From positions 82,717,459-82,742,358 of the forward strand of contig JBOZIK010000001.1 of NCBI GenBank assembly GCA_051453625.1: a stretch of 24,900 bases of DNA. Direction: 5' to 3'. The translations under genes and the position numbers were made by a program. Positions 1 through 8,914 of this stretch are shown piece by piece (the stretch's first letter is position 1; each line of letters begins with the position of its first letter). Source of the stretch: Welwitschia mirabilis (lineage: Eukaryota > Gnetophyta > Gnetopsida > Welwitschiales). The notes under the pieces were generated by a model that was not told where the DNA came from, ran no database searches, and worked only from the letters and a program-made list of their open reading frames with translations.

Positions 1-77
1 TGAGCATTTATCTGTTAGTTTATCTGCAAAACAACTCAAAATACACTATCAAATACACTTAAGTTGGCGGTGCAACA
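1..77 (-). mobile_element. Start of a minus-strand Gypsy LTR, cut by the window edge
   Basis: Read on the minus strand from 77 downward, this begins TGTTGCACCGCC and continues through a GTATTTGATAG block into TTTGCAGATAAACTAACAG. The same blocks open the plus-strand LTR at 22643, and more weakly those at 12110 and 8545. It is therefore the first 77 bp of an LTR of the same Ty3/Gypsy family, running leftward out of the window. The sequence right of 77 aligns with the middle of another LTR rather than with an internal region, so this copy is best read as a 5' or solo LTR inserted there. The exact TG start is inferred from comparing the copies. Confidence 0.75.
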
Positions 78-597
78 ATGTCCCTTATGATTAACATTGA
101 TCATAGTCTAGAGTGATAATTTTGTTATTTATCTAGATCATAAGGGAAATCTTTCTTAAGATTGCCCCTAGTTAGTATTAGATTTGCATTGCTATTCCAT
201 TTCCATTTCATATTGCATTCCTTATTCTACTTGGTCTATTTCATAGTTTATGTTCGTTAGGAATAATTTATGTACTCTTCTTAATTAATCTGAATTATAG
301 AAAGCTAATTATTATGATAGAAGAATTAGAAACCAATAGAATTTGTTTCATTTCCATTTTTCATTTTATATTCATTTGTATTATATTACATTTACTTTAT
401 TTCCTTTTAGTTATTAAAACATAAAAGACTAAAAGAAACTATTGTAAATCAATTTTCTAACTTTGTGCTTAGTACCTTTATTGGGATTATGACATTCGGG
501 TGAACTCTTGTCTATACTAGTGTGTGTTTTTCTGTAAGTTATTTGATTTACATGTTTATCTAAAGAACTTTAAGATTGCATAAATTTACACTACAAG
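78..597 (+). mobile_element. 3' half of a plus-strand Gypsy LTR
   Basis: The segment aligns by eye with the second half of the LTRs ending at 13203 and 23856. Shared blocks include GATAATTTTGTTATTTAT near 115, a GACATTCGGGTGAACTC block near 491 (compare GACATTCAGATCACTCC at 23748) and the terminal GCATAAATTTACACTACAAG (compare GCATAAATTTGCACCACAAC). The 5' half is missing because the minus-strand LTR at 1-77 interrupts it. It is old and diverged. The terminal CACTACAAGA resembles a CACTA transposon end, but the LTR alignment explains it better. Confidence 0.65.
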
Positions 598-616
598 ACT
601 TTACATTATTTATATT
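598..616 (+). other. Possible decayed primer-binding site
   Basis: The bases just after the LTR end, TTTACATTATTTAT, can be derived mostly by C-to-T and G-to-A changes from the TTGGCGCCGTTGCC-type PBS found after the LTRs at 13203 and 23856. The position is right but the match is poor, so this is an inference from context. Confidence 0.25.
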
Positions 617-633
617 TAGAATATATAATAAAA

Positions 634-1085
634 TAGTTTATTATCTATCTAGAAAACCAAGTTTTACTTATTGAATGATATCTTACTTTTCTAAGGTTTT
701 TACAATAAATTTCTTTATAATAGTTATTCCTAATTCCTATGCGAATATATTATATGAATTTAGTCATTCATTACTTTTTGCATTCTCTTTGTACTTAAAA
801 TCTAATTATGAAATCTTTACTAATTATTATAAGCTTTTAAATACTTCTATAGTTATTATAAAAGAATAAGAATTCGAATTATATATCGCATAATAAAAGC
901 TTTAGTTTATTACTTAAAATTATTAAACTTAGTAAATTATCTCTTACTTAGCTAAGGTTTTTATAATAAATTTCTATATGAACAGTTATTCCTAATTTTT
1001 AAAAAGAAATATCATATCACTTAAGTATAGTCTTAATTATTTTTCACATTTTTTTAATATTCAAAATCCACTTGTGAAACCTAAG
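634..1085. repeat. Two diverged direct copies of a block of about 185 bp
   Basis: Copy 1 begins near 634 and copy 2 near 903, both with TAGTTTATTA. They share a CTAAGGTTTTTA block at 691 and 952, TAATAAATTTCT-like sequence, AGTTATTCCTAATT, and then a weaker TAGTCATTCATTA / TAGTCTTAATTAT tail, giving an offset of about 261 bp. The block lies downstream of an LTR end, where a retrotransposon leader would be, so it may be a duplicated leader segment. No convincing coding potential is seen: the 64-codon plus-strand ORF at 675-869 lies across the repeat and has no recognisable motif. Confidence 0.6.
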
Positions 1086-1189
1086 GATTAATTTGAACTT
1101 AAAGTAGAGGAGTGAATGCATTTCATTAAATAAAAATTTAAGTCAAACAATAGAATAAAAATGCACAATAGAAGGCCTTACCAAATAAC

Positions 1190-2370
1190 ATGGTTTCCCA
1201 ATCTAGATATGTTTGCACACAAAGGGTAGTTTCTACTCATATCTCTAGATATTCTTTAGCTACAAAAACTAGTGTTTTATTGATGCACTATCGACCTTAC
1301 AATAAGTGAGAGTTTTCCCAAAAGATAACACTCTCTACACCCTTAAGGTAATAGTGGTTTTCAAAGGTGAACAAAAATGTTTACAACAATGAGAGTTATC
1401 TTGTAAGGTAGCACTCTTTTCCCTACAAGGAAATAATGGTTTTATGGATAACAAATAGTCTTACATTTAATAAAGTATTTAATATTTAAGAAATGAACTC
1501 TATAATAATATTTAAGAATAAGATAGTTCATAATGAATAACTAAAGTGTAATATAACAACAAGCCTAAGCATGCTTTGATGAAGATTTGAGACCCTTAAA
1601 GTTGTTGTAGCTATCATGAGTTTGAATGAGGAAGATGATTACAATGAAAATCCAAATCCAAGAGATAAAACAATACTAGTTCATTGCTACTAAATCTTTT
1701 GATTTCTTAATGACAGGTTTCCTTTACTCATTCTTTCAAAATCTATAAGTTTGATTAATCTAGTGAAGTACCAAAAGTTCTTCTTTGATTCTTAACATTG
1801 ATACTTTATAGTAATAAGGAAGATCTAGTACTTATTTGATCTTATATCCATTGTGTAATGGATAGTTAACTTCTATGATTTGGGTGGATATTCTTGATTT
1901 TAATCATTATGAACTTTGATCCAATATGTCTTGAATTGATAGACATCTTTATTCCAAGCCTCTTCACATTTGTATACATCATGAGTTAACCTGCTTATAT
2001 TGTAATGAATTTTGTATTATAGTATTCTTAGGCCCTTATGATCATAAATCTATGATGTACAAGTTAAATTACTATTTGAAACATAATATATTAGTCAAAA
2101 ATAAATTGAATATGTTACTTATTCTAGCTTAATACATTTAAGATATCTTTACTTTTCCAAATGTCTACACTTAAGATGTATTTAATTTCTCAAATGTCTT
2201 CGATCAATTGATTCTTATAGTTTAGCATCTGATCCTTTTTTAAGATTCTATTTTATAAAGATCCATCATGATCCTATATTAATCAAGGTCTAATTCATGT
2301 ATAATAACATATGTAAATAAAGAAACAAAATATTTGATAGGTGAAATAATCAAAACTATATTTTCCAATA
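1190..2370 (-). mobile_element. Possible minus-strand Copia-type LTR
   Basis: On the minus strand a decayed purine-rich stretch (2371-2386) precedes TATTGGAAAATATAG, reminiscent of a Copia polypurine tract followed by a TGTTGG LTR start. About 1.2 kb later the sequence reaches ATTTGGTAAGGCC, which resembles a shortened ATTTGGTATCAGAGCC (initiator-Met type) PBS. The length suits a plant Copia LTR. No copy of this LTR or any Copia coding sequence is visible in the window, so the call rests on the two ends alone. It could be unrelated repeat sequence. Confidence 0.3.
1307..1472. repeat. Imperfect 83-bp tandem duplication
   Basis: TGAGAGTTTTCCC at 1307 and TGAGAGTTATCTT at 1390 begin two units of about 83 bp. 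Both then carry a GATAACACTCT / GGTAGCACTCT block and GGTAATAGTGGTTTT / GGAAATAATGGTTTT. The second unit fades after about 55 bp. It lies inside the possible Copia-type LTR and may be a duplicated promoter-region block; that role is a guess. Confidence 0.5.
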
Positions 2371-2386
2371 ATATCCCCATTTTTGA
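2371..2386 (-). other. Decayed polypurine-tract-like sequence
   Basis: On the minus strand this reads about CAAAAATGGGGATAT and follows GATATCAT. Many plant Copia elements have a GATGACAAAAAGGGGGAGA-type stretch just before the 3' LTR, and this looks like a mutated version. It supports, but does not prove, an LTR start immediately to its left. Confidence 0.3.
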
Positions 2387-2522
2387 TGATATCTAAAACT
2401 TGGTAAATCTCATTAGTACAATCTTAACTAATTAAATGAAATTTGACATTGTATTCTAGTAAATTACACATTAATTACTAGTTGCAATAATCATGATATG
2501 TGATATTTGAAATTAGAAAAAT

Positions 2523-2598
2523 TATATATGTATATATATATATATATACATATATACACACACACACACACATATACATATACATATACATATATATC
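2523..2598. repeat. Compound (TA)n/(CA)n/(CATATA)n microsatellite
   Basis: A run of TA dinucleotides passes into about eight CA dinucleotides (near 2555-2571) and then into CATATA hexanucleotides. The stretch is simple, alternating purine-pyrimidine DNA with no coding role, and it is likely to vary in length between individuals. The rest of 2600-3065 is AT-rich sequence with no gene or repeat that I can recognise. Confidence 0.9.
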
Positions 2599-3070
2599 AG
2601 TTAAAGAATTAAAATTTAAAACCACTTAAGCTATTTGCAAAAATCCCAACAATAGATGATAAATCAATGTATTCACCAATAACCTATATTTAAAACGAGT
2701 AAAGAATATAAAAATTTAATAATTAATATACTAGTAATAATGTACCATTTTTCAGAACATAAATTCGATTGTGTGCTAATTACTAAATCATAAATATTTA
2801 GATCACCACATAAACATATTAGTATATATACAAAAGTGTGCTAACCAAAGCATAAAATAAGAATGATAACTAAAAATAACAAGCATGATATTGAAAGATA
2901 GTATTAACAACATTAACATATTTCAAAACGTCAAAGAGGGATTAGTAATGCAAATGATAACACTTTTGGATCTAATCCAAGATCTCACAGTTAAGAGATT
3001 CAATTCTAATAGAGTTTTCTTAGCTTGAAAGGTAAGTATCTAACTAATCTACCACTAATTTTCAATATAA

Positions 3071-3090
3071 TTCTCCCCCTTATTGGACAT
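3071..3090 (-). other. Polypurine-tract-like AAGGGGGAGAATT
   Basis: The minus strand reads AATAAGGGGGAGAATT. This is a good match to the purine tract that primes plus-strand DNA synthesis in plant LTR elements. It lies directly downstream of the broken minus-strand gene at 3100-4890. If real, it would make that gene the last ORF of a retroelement, and sequence below 3075 would start an LTR. No matching LTR is recognisable there. Confidence 0.35.
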
Positions 3091-3099
3091 GAATAAAAA

Positions 3100-4890
3100 T
3101 CTCTAATCACTAAGATTTGAATTACTTATGTACTACTCATCTTAATATTCTTCATTAATATCCTTGCTATTATGGATGGTCGAGGTGAGTTGTGTGTATG
3201 ATGATGATGAAGTAGGTGATGATGTGTGCTTCTTCCTAGAGGATGATTATGACATGTTACTATAACTCTAAAAGATCTATCTCCTTAGATTTTAATATGC
3301 TTAAGGAGTGATGAAAGTTCCAAAGAATCAAACAATGATTGTCACTATGAAGGTGGGTGGAAGGTAAAAGGATTAGATTGGTTTAATCTGAATGGGTTCT
3401 ATATGCAAAGGTGGAGGTAATGATGGACAAACTAGAGGTGGAGAATGTTCATGTGATGATGAAGTGGGCTTACGTAATGATGATATCTATGTAGGTTAGC
3501 AAAATGAAATCTTATAATAAGGATAATAAAATATAAGAGTTGGAGGATCTAAGCTTATAAACTTAATTTCTTACAGTCATAGCATCTGTTGAGAAGGGTC
3601 TAGAGCCTGTGGACCCTCTTAAACATGTGTCTTTATGGGATTTTAGTACTCCACTAAAAAATATAACTCATCTCTAGAAGATTTCTTTGAAGACTTACTC
3701 TATATTGCTTATCTTGATTTATATTCTATGTTAAATGGAGGTGATGGTTCTACTTATTCCTCTACATCAAACTCATCCTCTGAGTCTAACAATGTGGAAG
3801 TCCTTATGAATTTACAAATCTTTATTAGTACCTCTCCTTCACTTGTTGTAGATCTTTGATTTTTTAATCTTAGCAGGTTTTGATTTTTGCAATAGTCTTT
3901 AGTTCCTTTTTCACAGTGAAATAACTATAAGTACAATGGAGAATGATCTCCAAATCTATGATGTCCTCTTGATTATTCCCTCACCTAGTGTTAGGTTCTT
4001 TCTATTTCTTACTAAATTCTACTAATGGTTTCGATTTCCTAATAAGATTTACATATGGCATTGAGATGTCTATACTACTAAGGACTAGTTTGATAAGACA
4101 TGGATGGCCCAAACTCTTTCCTTTACGGAAAAAATAAGAAATAATATCCATACATAACATAAAAACCAAATCTATTTGAAAACCTATGAGTAAGAAATAT
4201 ATAATGAATGTCTACATGGGTTTTTAGTAGTTGTAATTACCTTCTCTAATTAAAAAGTTGTAAAATATTATTAAACAAATAAAAGAGACATCATGTATTA
4301 TATCCTTTTTTCTAATGTCCTTAAGAAATTTCATTCTACTCCATCCAAAGATAACATTGCTAATTTAATACTAAGATACATTGAGAATTCTAGAATTAAA
4401 AAACTCTTTGAATGAATTACTATAAAACTAAGAAGCATTGCTATCATCTATATCAAGAATATAATTAATAAAACTTAGAACGATATGAAAATTATTACCT
4501 CTAACCCATGTCTGAAATGCACTAGTGTTATCATTAATTTAGTGTATATCTGCATAAAATGTCTTCACCACTAGAATAGAAATAGGCTAAAGAACTTAAA
4601 CAATCATCCCCTCATGAAGCTGAATAAAGTATCTTATAATCTAATCTCTATGTTCCTTTTGAAAACTAATTGTTATTTCTACAATAATGGAGTTCTTAAC
4701 CATGCCCTAAATCTTCTTTTAGCTATCTCATGATAAAACTAGAATTCACATTGAGGTCTAGTTCATTATATGGCTTGTTCTTTATCTTTTAAAGTTCTTA
4801 TTGTCTTTCATCTTGTCATATTTATAAAATTGAATCAAAAACTAAGAAAAGATTAACTAAAATATAAAAAACTATGGAAAAATTCTTACC
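3100..4890 (-). pseudogene. Broken transposon-associated gene, plant transposon-protein-like domain
   Basis: Minus-strand translation gives a coherent protein broken by stops and frame changes. From about 4690 to 4310 one frame holds an LHEG motif, then FYAD, then FQTWVRGNNF, then FINYILDIDD. That order (hydrophobic helix, LHERGW-like, FYAN-like, WVRGK-like, INxxLGI-like) is what I know from the 'putative plant transposon protein' family (Transposase_32-like). After a candidate 57-bp intron (minus strand 4240-4184, GTAATT...TCATAG, short for a plant) the frame resumes with GHPCLIKLVLSS and MPYVNLIRKSKP. The tail, about 3850-3150, is acidic then Pro/Ser/His-rich. Exon 1 may end at 4890 with a GTAAG donor after a Lys/Arg-rich stretch. 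Most in-frame stops are TAA/TAG at positions plausible for Gln. Function is unknown. The family name comes from memory of motif order, not from a search. Confidence 0.5.
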
Positions 4891-4924
4891 TATCTAAGAA
4901 AAATCTTTGTTCTTTTTTTACTAT

Positions 4925-5341
4925 TAAGATGTCTCACAAATTAAAGACATCTAGCCAAAAAAATCTAAGAAGAAGTTTGAAAATAACATGAGAGAAACAA
5001 GTGTTAAGAGGAGACTTAAAAATGAAATTTTATGATCTCTTTGTCAATTAAAAAAAGGTTAAAACCCTAAATTTTTTATGTTTTTTATTTTTGCAATAGT
5101 GTAGCCAAGACGTCTATAAATTATAAGAACTCTAAAATGCAAAATGTAGATGTCTACAAACTTTAATATGTCTATTGTTAAAGCATTTCTAGTACATTTT
5201 CTTATCACTAAGATGTTTGTAAAAAATCAAGATATTTAATTTAAACTATTAAAATAACATACCTATTCTTCCCAGATGTCTAAGAAAATTAAAACATTTG
5301 ATCTCAAGATGACTATACATTTTAAGACATCTTTACTAGTG
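4925..5341. repeat. Cluster of AGAYGTCT octamers
   Basis: AGATGTCT or its complement AGACATCT occurs at 4927, 4945, 5148, 5274 and 5325, the perfect palindrome AGACGTCT occurs at 5108, and there are near-matches at 5169 and 5210. Such dense short repeats in both orientations resemble the subterminal transposase-binding repeats of plant DNA transposons. The cluster lies upstream (minus strand) of the broken gene at 3100-4890, where a promoter or element end would be. A CACTAGTAAAGATGTC sequence on the minus strand starting at 5341 could be a terminus, but no matching opposite end was found. Confidence 0.5.
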
Positions 5342-5899
5342 ATCTCTACAAAACTAAAGATGCCTACAATGAAATTTCTATATTTTTTGAAAATAAATAA
5401 AAGATATGGAAATCATAGCAATAGTACTTTAAGAGAAGTAATACACATAAATTAATGTCTAACTATACAACTATACCTAATCATAATATCAACTCATGGG
5501 ATAAGTGTAATGAGGTTGAGATGTTAAGAATGTTATCTATTTACTTACCTCATTTAATAAGGCCAATTTAAAATTTTATGTATGAATTGATGTATTATTT
5601 AGTGCCTTGATATTTTATAGTCTTATTAATATCTTAATCATTATTGAATTTCTTTGTAACATAATTACTGGACCTTGATTGATCACACGTGTGATAAGTA
5701 TACTTCTTGTTTGTTCTAAGATCTAATTTATCTTTAGATACCAAAACTTTCCTTGGTTCATTTAATACAAAATGATTGATCACACATTGAAATTATGTTT
5801 TTCTCATTTATAACCTTTGTGTCAACTAATATTTAAGTGTTTTTCTCTAAGAAGTGAAATCTTTAATCACATTAGTTGAATTATTTTCCTCCTTATATT
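5342..5899 (-). other. AT-rich stretch, probably decayed 3' gag region
   Basis: This lies between the recognisable minus-strand gag and the octamer cluster. By position it should hold the gag C-terminus and nucleocapsid, and it translates to short Lys/Asn-rich pieces, but I see no secure zinc knuckle or protease. No RT or integrase of this minus-strand element is visible to its left, so the element is either truncated here or split by later insertions. Confidence 0.3.
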
Positions 5900-6690
5900 T
5901 TACTTGTTTTAAATGATTTATAATTTAACCTATAGTTTAATTTTCTTTAAACATCAATTTAGGTTAAGATTAACTTATTTTAACTAGATCTTTCAACAAC
6001 TTCTATGTAATATTTAAATATAATTTCATAAAGTTACCATCACAAGAAAAGTCTATAAGTTGTTTAGTTTCACTATTCAATCCTTTTAAAAATTATCTAT
6101 TAATTATGCTATATGAAATTCATTAGTAGGATTAGACTGCATAGTTATAATAAATCTTTCATATATTATGGCATAATTTTATTAGATTATTATTAAAAAT
6201 TTGTAACTTTTTTCTTTTTTTCATTATACTCTCACTAATGAATATTTTGATAAAGGCTTCTTGTACTTGAATCTAAGTTTTAAGACTTTCATAAGAAATG
6301 GTTTTAAGCTAAAGTTTTGCTCTTCTTATAAGTGTAATAGAAATGATAATCATGTAAGTTCTATCACTAATTCATTTTTTCTTATTTTATAAGCCTAGCA
6401 TAAGTTGTTCTATCTCTATGAGATGTTGAAAACAATCTTTATTAGATTCTCCTAAAAATGTTGGATAAGAATTGAAGTTTTTTAATTCTACATCATCATT
6501 AGGATGCAAGTCAAAATGATTTCAGATTTTACATTTTTAATTGACTATTAGATATTTTAGCATAACATTTGTATTTTTAATTGAATTTGCATAAGAAGTT
6601 CTTATTATGATTGAGGCATTGGATGTTGTACTAAATTCAAAATAGATGAAGAAAAATAACTTATTTCTACACTATTGCTTTGTTTTAAAA
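5900..6690 (-). pseudogene. Gag remnant of a minus-strand Gypsy element
   Basis: The minus-strand sequence aligns with the gag that starts at 24329. Shared parts are a DDVxLKNxNxYPTF-like block near 6490, EIEQL near 6400, a DRTYMIIxxxxTL block near 6330, a KAKLxL block, an EAFIKxFI-like block near 6220, and further on a LIDF-like piece matching the VVDF region of the other gag. Gag forms the capsid-like particle that packages element RNA. Many stops and frame changes rule out function. The start codon is not identifiable. The gene sits in the right place downstream (minus strand) of the LTR, PBS and leader at 8545-6700. Confidence 0.65.
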
Positions 6691-6699
6691 AAAATATGA

Positions 6700-7325
6700 T
6701 TCTGAAATAATAAAAGATAAAATATTTTCTTATTCAAATATTATAATTTTTTTAGTACCTAGGATATGCATACCTAGGTTAAGCTCAAAGTCGACTAGGC
6801 CTTATCTGATATTTTTCTCAACTACCATCCATTGCCTCTTATACTCCATCTTTGTACTTGAGTGTATCATTTTCTTATATTTTCAATAATGTCTCTATAA
6901 TTTTCATCTCTATCATCATCTAGATGATGACTTAGATGATCACTTTATGGAAAATAGAAAACATAAAATAAAGAAAGCAAATTTGTAGAAACGCACAGTA
7001 GAACAAAAACTGGTAGTCACTGTCTAAGTCATATGGATAATAGAGGGGATATATCAACTTATTAGGTAATGGAAAATTAAAAAAAATTTGAAAAATAATT
7101 TGAAAAACCCTAAATATAGGATGTCATCTGCTTGTATCATCTAGATAATAGACAAAATAATGAGTAGAACAATAGATATTTTATTATAGAATGGAAATAA
7201 AAATACTATTGAAAAAGAAGTATAATATGTATAATAAAAATACAATGCTATCATAAATAAATAACCTTAATGAAAATCCAAGGAATTTATCTAGATATGA
7301 TAATATTTAAACTCATCTTGACCTT
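6700..7325 (-). other. 5' leader of the minus-strand Gypsy element
   Basis: This is noncoding sequence between PBS and gag on the minus strand. It contains a perfect CATCTAGATG at 6917-6926 flanked by further ATGATGA sequence, and a related ATCATCTAGATAAT near 7136. The leaders at 13224 and 23877 carry the same kind of motif, supporting the assignment. An untranslated leader would hold packaging and dimerisation signals. No ORF of note is present. Confidence 0.55.
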
Positions 7326-7345
7326 CATTGATAATGTTGCCAAAA
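7326..7345 (-). other. Primer-binding site, decayed tRNA-Asp type
   Basis: Directly after the minus-strand LTR end GCACTACAACA the sequence reads TTTTGGCAACATTATCAA, against TTGGCACCGTTGCC after the LTR ending at 23856. Differences are mostly transitions. A tRNA annealed here would prime minus-strand cDNA synthesis. Identification as tRNA-Asp is from family knowledge of TGGCGCCGTTGCC-type sites. Confidence 0.65.
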
Positions 7346-8545
7346 TGTTGTAGTGCATATTTATGCAACCTTTATGTCTTTAAGAAAATCCTATCAATCA
7401 CAAATATTTATACAACATGTACACTAGTATATAGAAGTTAATCCAAATATCATAATCCATTAAAGGAACTAGGCTTAAAGTTAGAAAATGGATTTAATTA
7501 AATTATTTTTGTGTCTTCCTTTTAGGTTAAAATGATAAGAAAGAATAATGCAAGAAAATAATGCAAAGCTAACACACTAATTCAATGTGAACGAAAACTA
7601 TTCTAAATGCGATATATATCCAACTACAAATCCTTCTATTATAAAGATCGACCCTATATGACTTATATTGATTAAGGAAATTGTCATTGACCCTATTAAT
7701 TACATCAAAATTATGAAATGTAAAATGTACTGCAATGTAAAACCTAAACTAACAATTCCAACCTTAACAAAGATTTCTCTTGATGATCTATGTCAACTAT
7801 GAAGATATCATAAAATCATAACTAACATAAATCATAAGGCAAATATACATGAATAAAATTAAAGTAAACTATCAAACCAACATCCCTATTATAGAGCAAT
7901 AACATATTAATAAAGGAGACACATCTTGACACTAAGGAAGACCCCTGTCTATAATAATGAATGGTTCTCTTACACTTTAATCTTCCGTTATGAGATTTTT
8001 ATGTGTTAAAGAATACAAAACTTAAATAAAAAATTAAGGAGGTATTTATTATAACAAAGCATAGAGAACAAATCTAATACACATAACAAAAACTCTAATG
8101 ATGCATAGGAGGAGCATAACATGTTTTGAAAGTTCAGTAAAGATTGGTGCATTGAATAACATTAGGTATTATCCTAACTATAATTCAAACAATGGTAAGG
8201 ATTATGCCACATTAAAAAAGGTTTCACATTATCTTTCATCATTGGTCTAGTTAGCATCCTTATCAACATACTTATGATGTTATATATACTAACATCTAGA
8301 TGATGAAGGGGATGATGGCCTTTTGAAGCTCTTTAATTAAGTTAAATTGGTCTTAAAGATTACTAACTCCATATTAAACTGTAAATTATTGGATATCATC
8401 CAAAATTCCACCAAATGTACTAGGTTGATTATATGTTTTTTATAATTTTCTGATTAACTCTTAATAATTATCAAAATCTACTTAAATTTATTTAAATGTC
8501 TTGTAAACTACTCAAAATATCCCATTAAAAAGGCACAATTTGACA
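7346..8545 (-). mobile_element. 5' LTR of a minus-strand Gypsy element
   Basis: On the minus strand it begins TGTCAAATTGTGCC near 8545, followed by GGGATATTTTGAGTAG (compare GGGTATTTTGAATTG near 22675). It ends TTGCATAAATATGCACTACAACA at 7346, matching the end at 23856, although only parts of that end are identical. Internal landmarks include a CATCTAGATG motif at 8293-8302, a TTGTTAAGGTTG block near 7765, and a TTTAATGGATTATGATATTTGG block near 7455. The length of 1200 bp agrees with 1214 bp for the LTR at 22643. PBS, leader and gag follow in order on the minus strand, so this is a 5' LTR. It is too decayed for a clear TATA box. Confidence 0.75.
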
Positions 8546-8914
8546 TTAGAATAAGAACCCATCTAAAAACCACTAATAAGTGCACTAACAACATGTTAGA
8601 AATCAAATAGATAGAATAGCAATTCTAAGAAGAAGAAGTAGTGGAAGAGGAGGAGTAGTAAGAAGAAGAAAACATTAAAGAAGAGGAAACAAAACCCATG
8701 GTTTCTAGTTCCCTGGTCCAAATCCCCACCCTCTAGTATTAAGCATATTTTCAATTGAAATTGAGAACCTAGTTTGAAAAAATTAGATTTTAATATTTGG
8801 AACTTTTACTATTTAAGAGATTTTATATCATGCTAAGAAAAATAAATTTTAAGTGATGTTCTATCTTTTCTTATTATTTATTCTAATATATTATATCCAT
8901 TTCTTCTTTTTCAA
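8546..8914. other. Flank between LTR and integrase remnant, with purine-rich tract
   Basis: There is no gene here. A strongly purine-biased imperfect GAA/GGA tract spans about 8627-8689. It is not next to any LTR start on the plus strand, so it does not look like a working polypurine tract. Downstream sequence is plain AT-rich DNA up to the integrase remnant. The minus-strand LTR probably inserted into the element that owns the integrase, in which case this is the interrupted pol of that element, but I cannot recognise RT or RNase H here. Confidence 0.4.

Noticed and set aside
78-90. Polypurine tract AAGGGACA (minus strand) making 1-77 a 3' LTR of the element at 7346-8545
   Set aside because: The stretch from 78 onward aligns continuously with the inside of a plus-strand LTR, so the purines are part of the target sequence.
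588-600. CACTACAAGA as the end of a CACTA transposon
   Set aside because: The whole preceding 500 bp aligns with LTR 3' halves that end in CACCACAACA, which explains the sequence. No partner end was found.
675-869. 64-codon plus-strand ORF as a gene
   Set aside because: It spans a degenerate direct repeat after an LTR end, has no motif, and is a low-complexity AT-rich frame.
8627-8689. GAA/GGA-rich tract as a polypurine tract
   Set aside because: No LTR start follows it on the plus strand, and it is longer and more irregular than the tracts next to the LTRs.
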